Of a DNA stretch of 23,879 bases, positions 16,332 to 23,879 are shown piece by piece; the stretch's first letter is position 1, and each line of letters opens with the position of its first letter. Origin of the DNA: an uncultured Bacteroidales bacterium (GTDB lineage Bacteria > Bacteroidota > Bacteroidia > Bacteroidales > Paludibacteraceae). The stretch lies in NCBI GenBank assembly GCA_903929065.1, contig CAIYTJ010000641.1:1-23879 (forward strand), in the 5' to 3' direction. A program made the translations under genes and the position numbers. A model generated the notes under the pieces. It had not been told where the DNA came from. It saw nothing but the letters and a program-made list of their open reading frames with translations, and made no database searches.

Positions 16332-19300
16332 ATGAAACATCATATACATTTTAATATTTCTATTTTACTTTTTTGTTCTGTAGTTTCAACTTTTGGGGCA
16401 ACCATTACATGGAATGGTAGTGGAAGTGACCAAAAATGGAATACTGCCGCAAACTGGATAGGTGGCGTAATTCCCGGAACTTCCGACGATGCCATTGTTC
16501 CTGCAGGTAGCACCGTAGTTGTTGACACAACACCTTCTTCCGCTGTAAACTCACTATTCGTACAGGGAACTCTAAACGTTAATTCTTTAGTAAGCTTATC
16601 TGTTACACAAATTACTTCTTCCACAGTTTATGTTCTTCAAATTGGTGGTGGTACACTAAATAACAACGGGGTTATTAACATTACCGGAATGGCAGGTGCT
16701 AACCCCGGTTTAAGTTTTGTAAATGGAACAGCTGCCGATGGCACATTCACGAATGCCGGTACTTTGACAGTTAATACTTCTGCCGGAACCGGCGCCTGCG
16801 TCAATTTCAATCAAACAACAGGCGGAACAGCCATTTTCAATATGGGTAGCAGTGGTGTAACTCTTACGCAAGCATCTGCAAAAACGGTATTTAACATGGT
16901 GGCAGGTACTGCTCAAATCGGGGGTGCTTTGACTCTTGGGAGTAGTTCATCGTATGTAAATTGTAAATTTATGGCTATGGCTGCCGGCAATTTGACTTTG
17001 CTCCCATCGGCCGATATCAATGCCTGGGTTACATTCACTAGTTCCAATATTTCTCTTTCTGCAGCGGCAGGCACTGCAACGTTATTAACCAACAGTGGAA
17101 CGTTGGCCATCCATCTACCATCAACCGGAGCTAGCGCAAGTGTCTTTCAGTTATCACCATCGGCAGGAGCCGTATCTACAACATTTACTAATACTGGTAC
17201 TATAACTATTGATGGTGCATACGCTGCTCCTGGTTCCGGGGGTGGGTCATTCGCTTTTCAGGGGGGTGATGCAATTACAGCAATGATACTAAATAACACA
17301 GGTACCATTACAGATACCCATACAGGTACAGCAGCATCTATTTATTCTTTTAGTTCAACAACTGCAAATAGAATACATACAATTAATAATTCAGGGACAA
17401 TGTCATTATCAACAGGGATGACATTAGGTTCGGTGGCAACAATCAATAATAACAGTGGGAGTGTTTTGAACGTAAAAGCTGCTATAACCGGAAATACTTT
17501 TGGGGGACTTAGTTCAACTATCAATAATAATATAGGTGCCATTTTCAATGCTGATGTTGCTTCAAATACTTCCGGTGTACTGAGTGGTACTATGACTTTT
17601 AATAATTATGGGACTCTTACCGGAAGAGGTACAATGGCTACAACAGTGAATTTCAACCCACGGGCAGGAATAATATCACCCGGAAATTCAACGACTTCTT
17701 ATGGGCAATTCAATATTAGTGGAACCTCCTTGGATTTTAGCAATAGTAGCTTTGTGATAAAAGTAAATGGAACAACTGCCGGAACTAATTTCGATCAGAT
17801 TATTAACACTACAGCTTCGGCAATAACTATGACCGGAGCAAAGTTTATTCTAACAAAACTAGCAGGCTACACAGCACCTGTTGCCGCTTTTAATTTTACC
17901 GGTGCCGGTGCAGTAATAACAGGTACAGCAATTGCATCAGGTGATAACGGATTCGCTTTATCACAAATAGCCGGGGTTATCACTGCAACGTGGACTACCG
18001 GACAACCTGCCAAAGCACCATCTATTATTACTAACGCTCCATCCAGCATTGCAGCAACGGGCGTTTCATTCAATGCAAACTTAATAAATACAGGTGGAGA
18101 TGCAACTAATTTCGATCGTGGTTTTTGTTACAAAACAAGCACGGGCGTTACGATAACTGACACTAAAACTTCAGAGAGCAGTACATCTACTACCGGGGTA
18201 TTCTCAAAATTAATTTCGTCCTTATTGCCCAATACACAATACTTCTACAAAGGATATGCCACTAACTCCGTTGGAACAACTTTAAGTAGTACTGAAATTA
18301 GCTTTTTTACTTTGGCCAATGTGCCTGCTGCTCCAGCCTTGAGTGCAAATGCCAGCTCAATAAATATAGTAATTGGTAGTAGCGATGGCAACCCTTCGAC
18401 TACCCTTTACGCTATTATGGTAAGTGGCCAGTATGTACAAGCAGATGGAACCCTGGGAACGAATCCGGTTTGGCAAACATCAGCAAGCTGGGGTTCAAAA
18501 ACGGTAACAGGATTAAGTGGAAGCACTTTATATACTTTTCAGGCAAAAGCACTGAATGGAGCAAGCATAGAAACAGCTTTTGGTGCATCTGCTTCTGTAT
18601 CAACACTTCTTTTACCGACAGTTACAGTTCCAATTGGAACTTATAATTATAATGGATCACCTCAGGGACCAAAGTCAGCAAGCAATACAGGTACGGGTAC
18701 AAGTTATACTTTTAGTTATGCGAGTCAGGATGGCACTACTTATCCTGCCAGTTCAACCTTACCAACCGCTGTAGGTGATTATACCGTGACAGCAACCGTA
18801 TTAGCCAATGGAATCTATGGTTCGGCCAGTTCAGACGCAACTGCCTTCACTATTCTGCCGGAATTTTTCAGCATCGGACAGCAACCCGATTGTTCGACGA
18901 CTGGTTTAACGATTGCTTATAAGACCGATCCGACGGTTGCTTATAGTTCTCCTACTGCTACCCGAACCATTTGCCAACTAGCCGGGTTTTGTGAGAGCAA
19001 TCCAGCTGTTCCAGTCAATATGTACGGCAGCCGTACAGATCAACAAACTACTGCCACAGGATATTATTATGTGAAACAAATCAACGGTCGTTGGTGGGTG
19101 ATCGATCCACTCGGTTATCTGAATATAAGCAAGGGTGCCGCTTGCTTAGGTACGAGTAGTGGAGCAGTCTCCAGAGCTGTCTATTCATCACTATATGCAA
19201 ATAGTAGTGTAAACTGGATGAATAGTGCCAAGCAAATGCTCAAGGATAATGGGTTTTATGCAGCCGGTGCATGGTCGGACATTGCAAATATTAAAAACAA

Positions 19301-20792
19301 CCCTAATCAATCGACAAAACCTCTTGCTTACACCATTATTTTGAATCTGATGAGCGGATACGGAGCAAAAGTAGGGAAAAGCACACTTGATGTATCAGCT
19401 ACTGCTATACCTGTTTTCGAGAGTGGTTTTGCCACCTATTGCGATTCGGTATGTCAAGCTTTAGTTTCCAATATACCGGATCAAAATCTTTTTGGATATT
19501 TTACTGATAATGAATTGCCCTTTTTCACCTATAATCTGAGTGCTTTCCTTACATTAGGCAACACTTCGAGAACCGATCCAAATTATGTTGCAACTATAAA
19601 TTGGCTTACCGCCAACGGATATACTACAGCGAGTGCATCCAGTTCAGTTGTTCAGAATAAATTCTTAGCATACGTGGCCACTACCTATTATTCCACCGTG
19701 TATAATGCCGTCAAAAGGTATGATCCGGTGCACATGGTGATAGGTTCACGTGTTTGTCAAACAGCCACACGGGCTATTCCCGATTTTATGACAGCTGCAG
19801 GTCCTTATGTAGATATCTTCTCAGTTAATTATTACAGTGCCTGGACTCCTTCTGTGTCCCTTAGTCAAAGCTGGGGAACGCAATTAGGTAAACCCTATAT
19901 TGTCAGCGAGTTCTACACCAAAGGAGAAGATGTGGGCTATGGGAATACCGGTGGAGCAGGTTTTGTTGTAAAAACCCAAACTGATAGAGGGTACGAATAT
20001 CAGAATTTCACACTTGCATTGTTACAGTCCAAGACTTGTGTGGGATGGCATTGGTTTAAATACATGGATAACGATTCAACAATTGTCTCAGCAGATCCTT
20101 CAAACAGAGATTCGAATAAGGGTATTGTTAATTTGTCCTATGTGCCTTATGCAGCAATGACCGATTTAATGAAAGATGTGAATTTAAAGGTCTATAACCT
20201 GACCGATTATTTTGACCAACCAGCTACAACAGTACCCGTTACTGCATCCTATCTTACCGATCTGGTGATACAAAATTACAGACTTTCAACTTTTAATCCG
20301 GATACGTTGACTTATAAAATCGCTTTGCCAGCAACTACTACTGCTAATCCGTCCATTTCGTACACAAAATCGAACAGTGCTATGACAGTGGTGTTAACGA
20401 ATCCAAGAAATGTATTTTCAACCTTAGTTTCAGACCGAACGGCAACGCTTTACACCACTTCTGCTAACGGATTGCAACACCGTACTTACACAATAATATT
20501 TGATAAAGTATCGCAGATAACGACTGGTTTGAATACTATTGCGGAGCTAAATGGATTTTCTTGTTATCCCAATCCGGTAGATCGAAATAAGGTTTTGACA
20601 ATTCAGAATCAGACTGACTGTTCTAAAGACAATTTTTTGCAGGTTACGGATTTAAGCGGAAAAGCGGTGATAAAGACTATCTTTTCGGGATCAGAGTATC
20701 AATTAAAATTACAAGGTACAGTACCAGGAATATATCTCTTGGAAATTAATAATTCAAAGGGCCGGTTTAGGCAAAAATTAATGGTGCGGTAA
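16332..20792 (+). CDS. T9SS-secreted multimodular agarase-like clan GH-A glycoside hydrolase with N-terminal beta-helix module
   Basis: 1486 residues. In order: signal peptide (to about 23, STFGA); the shared beta-helix module (about 25-550, entry motif TWNGSGSDQKWNTAANW); two Fn3-like domains (about 557-760, with LLPNTQYFYKGYATNSVG and LSGSTLYTFQAKA); an MBG/bacterial-Ig-like domain (about 762-843, YNYNGSPQGP..VGDYTVTATV); the catalytic domain (about 845-1305); a beta-sandwich (about 1310-1405); and a T9SS sorting domain (about 1410-1486, YPNPVDRNK..GIYLLEINNSKGRFRQKLMVR). The catalytic region opens GRWWVIDPLGYLNISKG, like GH50-type agarases. The likely acid/base is Glu1061 in GYFTDNELPF, and the likely nucleophile is Glu1193 in KPYIVSEFYTKGED. 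It continues with a VGWHWFKYMDND stretch known from agarase-like proteins. Beta-galactan cleavage is the likeliest activity, but related clan A families cannot be excluded. The sorting domain differs from those of its two module neighbours. Confidence 0.82.
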   Translation: MKHHIHFNISILLFCSVVSTFGATITWNGSGSDQKWNTAANWIGGVIPGTSDDAIVPAGSTVVVDTTPSSAVNSLFVQGTLNVNSLVSLSVTQITSSTVYVLQIGGGTLNNNGVINITGMAGANPGLSFVNGTAADGTFTNAGTLTVNTSAGTGACVNFNQTTGGTAIFNMGSSGVTLTQASAKTVFNMVAGTAQIGGALTLGSSSSYVNCKFMAMAAGNLTLLPSADINAWVTFTSSNISLSAAAGTATLLTNSGTLAIHLPSTGASASVFQLSPSAGAVSTTFTNTGTITIDGAYAAPGSGGGSFAFQGGDAITAMILNNTGTITDTHTGTAASIYSFSSTTANRIHTINNSGTMSLSTGMTLGSVATINNNSGSVLNVKAAITGNTFGGLSSTINNNIGAIFNADVASNTSGVLSGTMTFNNYGTLTGRGTMATTVNFNPRAGIISPGNSTTSYGQFNISGTSLDFSNSSFVIKVNGTTAGTNFDQIINTTASAITMTGAKFILTKLAGYTAPVAAFNFTGAGAVITGTAIASGDNGFALSQIAGVITATWTTGQPAKAPSIITNAPSSIAATGVSFNANLINTGGDATNFDRGFCYKTSTGVTITDTKTSESSTSTTGVFSKLISSLLPNTQYFYKGYATNSVGTTLSSTEISFFTLANVPAAPALSANASSINIVIGSSDGNPSTTLYAIMVSGQYVQADGTLGTNPVWQTSASWGSKTVTGLSGSTLYTFQAKALNGASIETAFGASASVSTLLLPTVTVPIGTYNYNGSPQGPKSASNTGTGTSYTFSYASQDGTTYPASSTLPTAVGDYTVTATVLANGIYGSASSDATAFTILPEFFSIGQQPDCSTTGLTIAYKTDPTVAYSSPTATRTICQLAGFCESNPAVPVNMYGSRTDQQTTATGYYYVKQINGRWWVIDPLGYLNISKGAACLGTSSGAVSRAVYSSLYANSSVNWMNSAKQMLKDNGFYAAGAWSDIANIKNNPNQSTKPLAYTIILNLMSGYGAKVGKSTLDVSATAIPVFESGFATYCDSVCQALVSNIPDQNLFGYFTDNELPFFTYNLSAFLTLGNTSRTDPNYVATINWLTANGYTTASASSSVVQNKFLAYVATTYYSTVYNAVKRYDPVHMVIGSRVCQTATRAIPDFMTAAGPYVDIFSVNYYSAWTPSVSLSQSWGTQLGKPYIVSEFYTKGEDVGYGNTGGAGFVVKTQTDRGYEYQNFTLALLQSKTCVGWHWFKYMDNDSTIVSADPSNRDSNKGIVNLSYVPYAAMTDLMKDVNLKVYNLTDYFDQPATTVPVTASYLTDLVIQNYRLSTFNPDTLTYKIALPATTTANPSISYTKSNSAMTVVLTNPRNVFSTLVSDRTATLYTTSANGLQHRTYTIIFDKVSQITTGLNTIAELNGFSCYPNPVDRNKVLTIQNQTDCSKDNFLQVTDLSGKAVIKTIFSGSEYQLKLQGTVPGIYLLEINNSKGRFRQKLMVR
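16407..17990 (+). repeat. Shared beta-helix module, copy B
   Basis: Second copy of the module, in the N-terminal third of the agarase-like protein. It is shorter than copies A and C. It lacks the Gly/Thr/Asn insert (the NTNNTTGTAG part) before the DFSNSSFVIKVNGTTAGT segment, and it ends before the Fn3-like domains with no sorting domain. The 20-base stretch at 17751-17770 is identical to 15662-15681 and 23300-23319. It is more diverged from A than C is at the 3' end, but shares several features with C in the middle. Confidence 0.8.
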
Positions 20793-20881
20793 GATTATTA
20801 AAGAGCCATTCTAAGTGGGGATAATCTCTGTATATGTTCAAATAAAAACAATAAAGTAACTAATATAACTAATTTAAATAA

Positions 20882-23779
20882 ATGAGAAAACCAATTATCT
20901 TTTTCATCCTGTTCGTCTTAGCTCAGGTCGGAATTTTAAGTGCAACGAGTGAGGCGCGACTTAGCACATTGAAAATTAACAATGTAGCCTTAGAAAATTT
21001 CAATAGTGATTCTATCTCTTATCTCAATTATCTTCCTTATACAACCACTTCAATTCCGGTTATTACCGGAACAGGAGTAGATGTTTTAGCAAGAGTAACG
21101 GTAACACCACCTGCGAATTTGACCGGAACACAACAACAACGAACCGCTCAAATTAGTGTTGTTTCACAAGATGGTTCAACTTCAAAAAATTATTCTGTTC
21201 AGTTCATTGTTTTACCAAAACTGGATATTTATATTGCACTTGGTCAATCGAATATGTCAGGAAGAGGTTATATGGTTGCAGCCGATTCACTTCCAATTGA
21301 TAGCGTATATTTGTTAACGCCAGCAGCAAATATGGAAATAGCGAGGAATCCCTTGAACAGATACTCGTCCATAGAATATATGAGTCCTGCCAATCGTATA
21401 GGCCCTGCTGCTTCGTTCTGCAAGATGATGCGCACCAAAACAGGACATAATATCGGGCTGATGCAAAACTCAAAAGGTGGCACGGCTATTACTCAGTGGG
21501 TCAAAGGAGCCGTGGATGGATTTTATGCTGAAGCAGTACGACGATCATTGCAGGCCAAAGCTTTTGGTGATATAAAAGGAGTAATCTGGCACCAAGGTGA
21601 AGCTAGTAGTGGCGATCCGCTTTATCTAACGGAATTAGGTTCGATAGCATCCAATTTAAGGACTGATTTGGGATTACCAAACCTTTTTTTTATTGCCGGA
21701 CAAATTAATCAATGGCAAAGCTGGAATGCTTCCTTCAATGCGACGATTCAAACCATAGCATCGGTTATTCCAAATTCTGATTGGGTATCTTCAGCAGGAT
21801 TAACGCCATTAATTGATGTGACCGATCCTCATTTCAATGCTGCCAGTCAACTGCTTTTAGGAGAGCGTTATGCTGCTAAAATGCTGAATCCAGGTTACGC
21901 CGGAATCCAATGGGTGGGACCATCCACGGGTGGCGATTGGTCTGATGGCACCAACTGGTCTACAAATGTAGTTCCGGGTGCTACTGACTCAGTTTTAATT
22001 GCTAGTCCAAATGTTGTTACCATCTCAACTGCCGTTGGCACAATTGATAAGTTAATAGTTCAGGGATCTTTAAATATATCTTCTTCAGGTTCATTGACGA
22101 TTTCTCAAGGTATAAACTCTGCAGATATTCTAGAGATTGCTGGTGGCGTTGTTAATAATGCGGGTTCATTAACGTTGACACGAACTGTTGCCAGTAGTTT
22201 TCCCGGTTTAAGTTTTGTGAATGGAATGGCTGGATCAACCAGCGGAGGTACATTAACCAATACAGGGACTTTGTCTATCAATACTGCATTTACCGGATCA
22301 ACCGGGGCGTGTATTAATTTCAATCAAACTAATGGTGGAACAGCCGATTTTGAAATGGGTAACAGCGGGGTAACTTTGACAGCGGCATCTGCAAAAACCA
22401 TATTTAATATGAATGCAGGAACCGCACAAATCGGAGGCACGTTAAATATTGGCAATTCTACTACTCCAACATATGTGAATTGTAGATTAATAGGTGTGAT
22501 TAGCGGCAGTTTGACTTTGCTCTCAACAGCTAATATCAATGCTTGGGTTGCATACACCACTTCTTGTGTTTCGGTTGGAGCTGCTACAGGTATTACTTCT
22601 TTATTAACCAACAATGGAACGTTGGCTATGCATCTAACTACTACGGCTACCTCAAGTCTCTTTAATTTACAGCCAACGGGTACAGGCGCTACTACAACTA
22701 CAACTCTTACAAATAATGGTACTATAACTATTGATGGTGCAAACTCTGCTACAAGTAATGGGATTTTCGCTTTTCAGGGGGCTGATGCATTAGCAACAAT
22801 GACATTAAATAACTTAGGGACCATTACGGATACCCATACAGGTACAGTTGCATCTGTCTATTCATTTAGTGCAACGTCAACTAGATTAGCGACAATCAAT
22901 AATTCAGGTACAATTTCATTCCCAACAGCTATGACATTAGGTACTGGAGTAACAATTAATAATAACAGTGGTGGCTATGTCTATATAAAGGGAACAATTA
23001 CAGGGTCAACAGCTGTGGCACCTGGAACGATTGTAAATAATAATACAGGAGCTACATTTAATTTTGATGAAACGACTCTCACCTCTAATTGTACCAGTAC
23101 ATTGTTATTCAAAAATTATGGAAAAATAATCGGTAGAGGAACTTTTTTGACAGGTACTTACGTTCCTGAGTCGGGCGGAATCATAGCTCCGGGAAACACG
23201 AATAATACAACGGGTACTGCCGGTACAAATGGCGGCGTTATGGTACCTACTGGTCAGTTCACTCTGAATGGCACACCACTCGATTTTAGTAATAATACCT
23301 TTGTGATAAAAGTAAATGGCACTACCGCTGGAACTACGTATGATCAAGTGTTGAATAGTACAACTTCAGCAGTTTTGAATTTGAATGGTGCTACATTCAA
23401 TATGACTGTTGGAGGAGGTTATAGTCCGACAACTAATGCCGTAGTTAAACCATTTACATCCTCAGGTACCATTAGCGGTGCTTTAGGAAATTCTAGTGTT
23501 CCTGCAAACTGGTTGCTTACAAACGGAACTTCATTTATTAGTGCCACATATACACTATCTACCGGTTTAGAAAACCTGAAATCTTCCTCAACCATTTCTA
23601 TTGTCGATGCTAACATCCAATTTACAACAGATGGAAATCAACAGATTGAGATTTATAATGCCTTTGGTCAAAGACTGTTGAGTAAATTATCTGTCAATGG
23701 GTTAAACTCCATCCAAGTGTCTGCTCGCGGTTTATTGATTGTAAAAGTTGGAAACATTTCTAAAAAAATTGTTTTATAA
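20882..23779 (+). CDS. T9SS-secreted SASA/CE6-type acetylesterase fused to a beta-helix module
   Basis: 965 residues, complete in the window. In order: signal peptide (to about 21); a cadherin-like beta-sandwich (about 25-112, ARLSTLKINNVALENF..SQDGSTSKNYSVQF); an SGNH-type esterase of the sialate O-acetylesterase / carbohydrate esterase 6 kind (about 114-338); the shared beta-helix module (about 341-885); and a T9SS sorting domain (about 890-965) nearly the same as that of the gene at 14150. The esterase signs are clear: nucleophile Ser123 in ALGQSNMSGRG, WHQGE at 236-240, and Asp315-Pro-His317 in DVTDPHFN. Such enzymes remove O-acetyl groups from polysaccharides such as xylan or from sialic acid. 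The neighbours favour a plant, algal or mucin-like polymer, but this is not settled. It starts 89 bases after the agarase-like gene. The A/T-rich leader has no obvious promoter element. Confidence 0.88.
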   Translation: MRKPIIFFILFVLAQVGILSATSEARLSTLKINNVALENFNSDSISYLNYLPYTTTSIPVITGTGVDVLARVTVTPPANLTGTQQQRTAQISVVSQDGSTSKNYSVQFIVLPKLDIYIALGQSNMSGRGYMVAADSLPIDSVYLLTPAANMEIARNPLNRYSSIEYMSPANRIGPAASFCKMMRTKTGHNIGLMQNSKGGTAITQWVKGAVDGFYAEAVRRSLQAKAFGDIKGVIWHQGEASSGDPLYLTELGSIASNLRTDLGLPNLFFIAGQINQWQSWNASFNATIQTIASVIPNSDWVSSAGLTPLIDVTDPHFNAASQLLLGERYAAKMLNPGYAGIQWVGPSTGGDWSDGTNWSTNVVPGATDSVLIASPNVVTISTAVGTIDKLIVQGSLNISSSGSLTISQGINSADILEIAGGVVNNAGSLTLTRTVASSFPGLSFVNGMAGSTSGGTLTNTGTLSINTAFTGSTGACINFNQTNGGTADFEMGNSGVTLTAASAKTIFNMNAGTAQIGGTLNIGNSTTPTYVNCRLIGVISGSLTLLSTANINAWVAYTTSCVSVGAATGITSLLTNNGTLAMHLTTTATSSLFNLQPTGTGATTTTTLTNNGTITIDGANSATSNGIFAFQGADALATMTLNNLGTITDTHTGTVASVYSFSATSTRLATINNSGTISFPTAMTLGTGVTINNNSGGYVYIKGTITGSTAVAPGTIVNNNTGATFNFDETTLTSNCTSTLLFKNYGKIIGRGTFLTGTYVPESGGIIAPGNTNNTTGTAGTNGGVMVPTGQFTLNGTPLDFSNNTFVIKVNGTTAGTTYDQVLNSTTSAVLNLNGATFNMTVGGGYSPTTNAVVKPFTSSGTISGALGNSSVPANWLLTNGTSFISATYTLSTGLENLKSSSTISIVDANIQFTTDGNQQIEIYNAFGQRLLSKLSVNGLNSIQVSARGLLIVKVGNISKKIVL
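21911..23779 (+). repeat. Shared beta-helix module, copy C
   Basis: Third copy of the module, from the WVGPSTGGDWSDGTNW entry motif to the stop codon. The 3' third and the sorting domain are closest to copy A, while segments in the middle (YVNC..., NAWV..., FAFQGADA..., and the DNA around 22714-22738) are closer to copy B. The 20-base stretch at 23300-23319 is shared by all three copies. Confidence 0.85.
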
Positions 23780-23872
23780 GTGATAGTTTGTTTAGATTAA
23801 TTTACAGGAAGATGTAAAAAAGATTTTGTGAGTTAGAAAGTGTCCTGCAAACGTTTTTGTCAGCATACTTTC
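23780..23872 (+). repeat. Duplicated 3' flank, copy 2
   Basis: Aligns with 16148-16240 right after the stop codon. It starts with the same GATAGTTTGTTTAGATT stretch and keeps the same distance from stop codon to hairpin. It marks the right-hand end of the visible duplication; the similarity seems to fade at the hairpin. Confidence 0.75.
23836..23872 (+). terminator. Degenerate copy of the hairpin terminator
   Basis: Arms GAAAGTGTCCTG (23836-23847) and CAGCATACTTTC (23861-23872) pair over 12 bases with one G-U wobble and one C-C mismatch, around a 13-base loop. Position and loop length equal those of the hairpin at 16204-16240. It probably still terminates transcription, but less strongly. 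Confidence 0.6.
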
Positions 23873-23879
23873 AAACTAC

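Noticed and set aside
20792..20827. Inverted repeat AGATTAT / ATAATCT after the agarase-like gene as a terminator
   Set aside because: Only seven A/T-rich pairs, a 22-base loop and no T run; such repeats are expected by chance in this base composition.
22105..22614. Minus-strand frames rich in Val, Pro and Ala across the beta-helix modules
   Set aside because: They are the antisense of Thr/Asn/Gly-rich repeats and recur at the same places in the module copies; this is a composition effect.
14282..23779. The repeated modules as a mobile element or CRISPR-like array
   Set aside because: No transposase, terminal inverted repeats, target-site duplications or regular short spacers; the copies are long, coding and fused in frame to different domains.

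Overview
The window comes from a member of the Bacteroidota, most likely of the Bacteroidales type. Three things point there. At least four proteins end in the roughly 75-residue C-terminal sorting domain of type IX secretion (T9SS) substrates. Start codons lack Shine-Dalgarno sequences and sit in A/T-rich leaders. Two exact matches to the Bacteroides -7 promoter element (TAnnTTTG) lie in front of genes. All nine genes are on the + strand, are tightly packed, and are almost all concerned with breaking down complex glycans.

Layout. 2-469 is the 3' end of a GH10 endo-xylanase. From 538 to 14002 runs a probable operon with gaps of about 15-100 nt: a GH29 alpha-L-fucosidase, a GH89 alpha-N-acetylglucosaminidase, an 858-residue protein resembling six-hairpin glycosidases, glucosamine-6-phosphate deaminase (nagB), a fusion of a degenerate NagB domain with a PIG-L deacetylase, a serine-type S1 sulfatase, and a GH98-like endo-glycosidase interrupted by a discoidin/F-type-lectin-like domain. 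From 14150 to the end are three large secreted proteins built around one shared module of about 500-620 residues, predicted to be a beta-helix. The first is the module alone. The second has the module in front of an agarase-like clan GH-A hydrolase. The third has the module behind a SASA/CE6-type acetylesterase. The first and third share DNA similarity that continues past the stop codon into the 3' untranslated region and the terminator hairpin, so the locus grew by tandem duplication.

How the parts may work together (inference). T9SS-exported proteins (GH98-like, agarase-like, acetylesterase and the module-only protein) would work on or outside the cell surface to de-esterify and cut a large glycan. 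Sec-exported proteins without a sorting domain (fucosidase, alpha-GlcNAc-ase, sulfatase, six-hairpin protein) would trim fragments in the periplasm. Cytoplasmic NagB, perhaps with the PIG-L fusion, would feed amino sugar into glycolysis. Together they suggest a fucosylated, sulfated, O-acetylated galactose/GlcNAc-containing glycan such as mucin, a glycosaminoglycan-like polymer or a microbial or algal polysaccharide. The substrate is not proven. No SusC/SusD pair, sugar transporter, regulator, tRNA, rRNA, CRISPR array or insertion sequence was seen.
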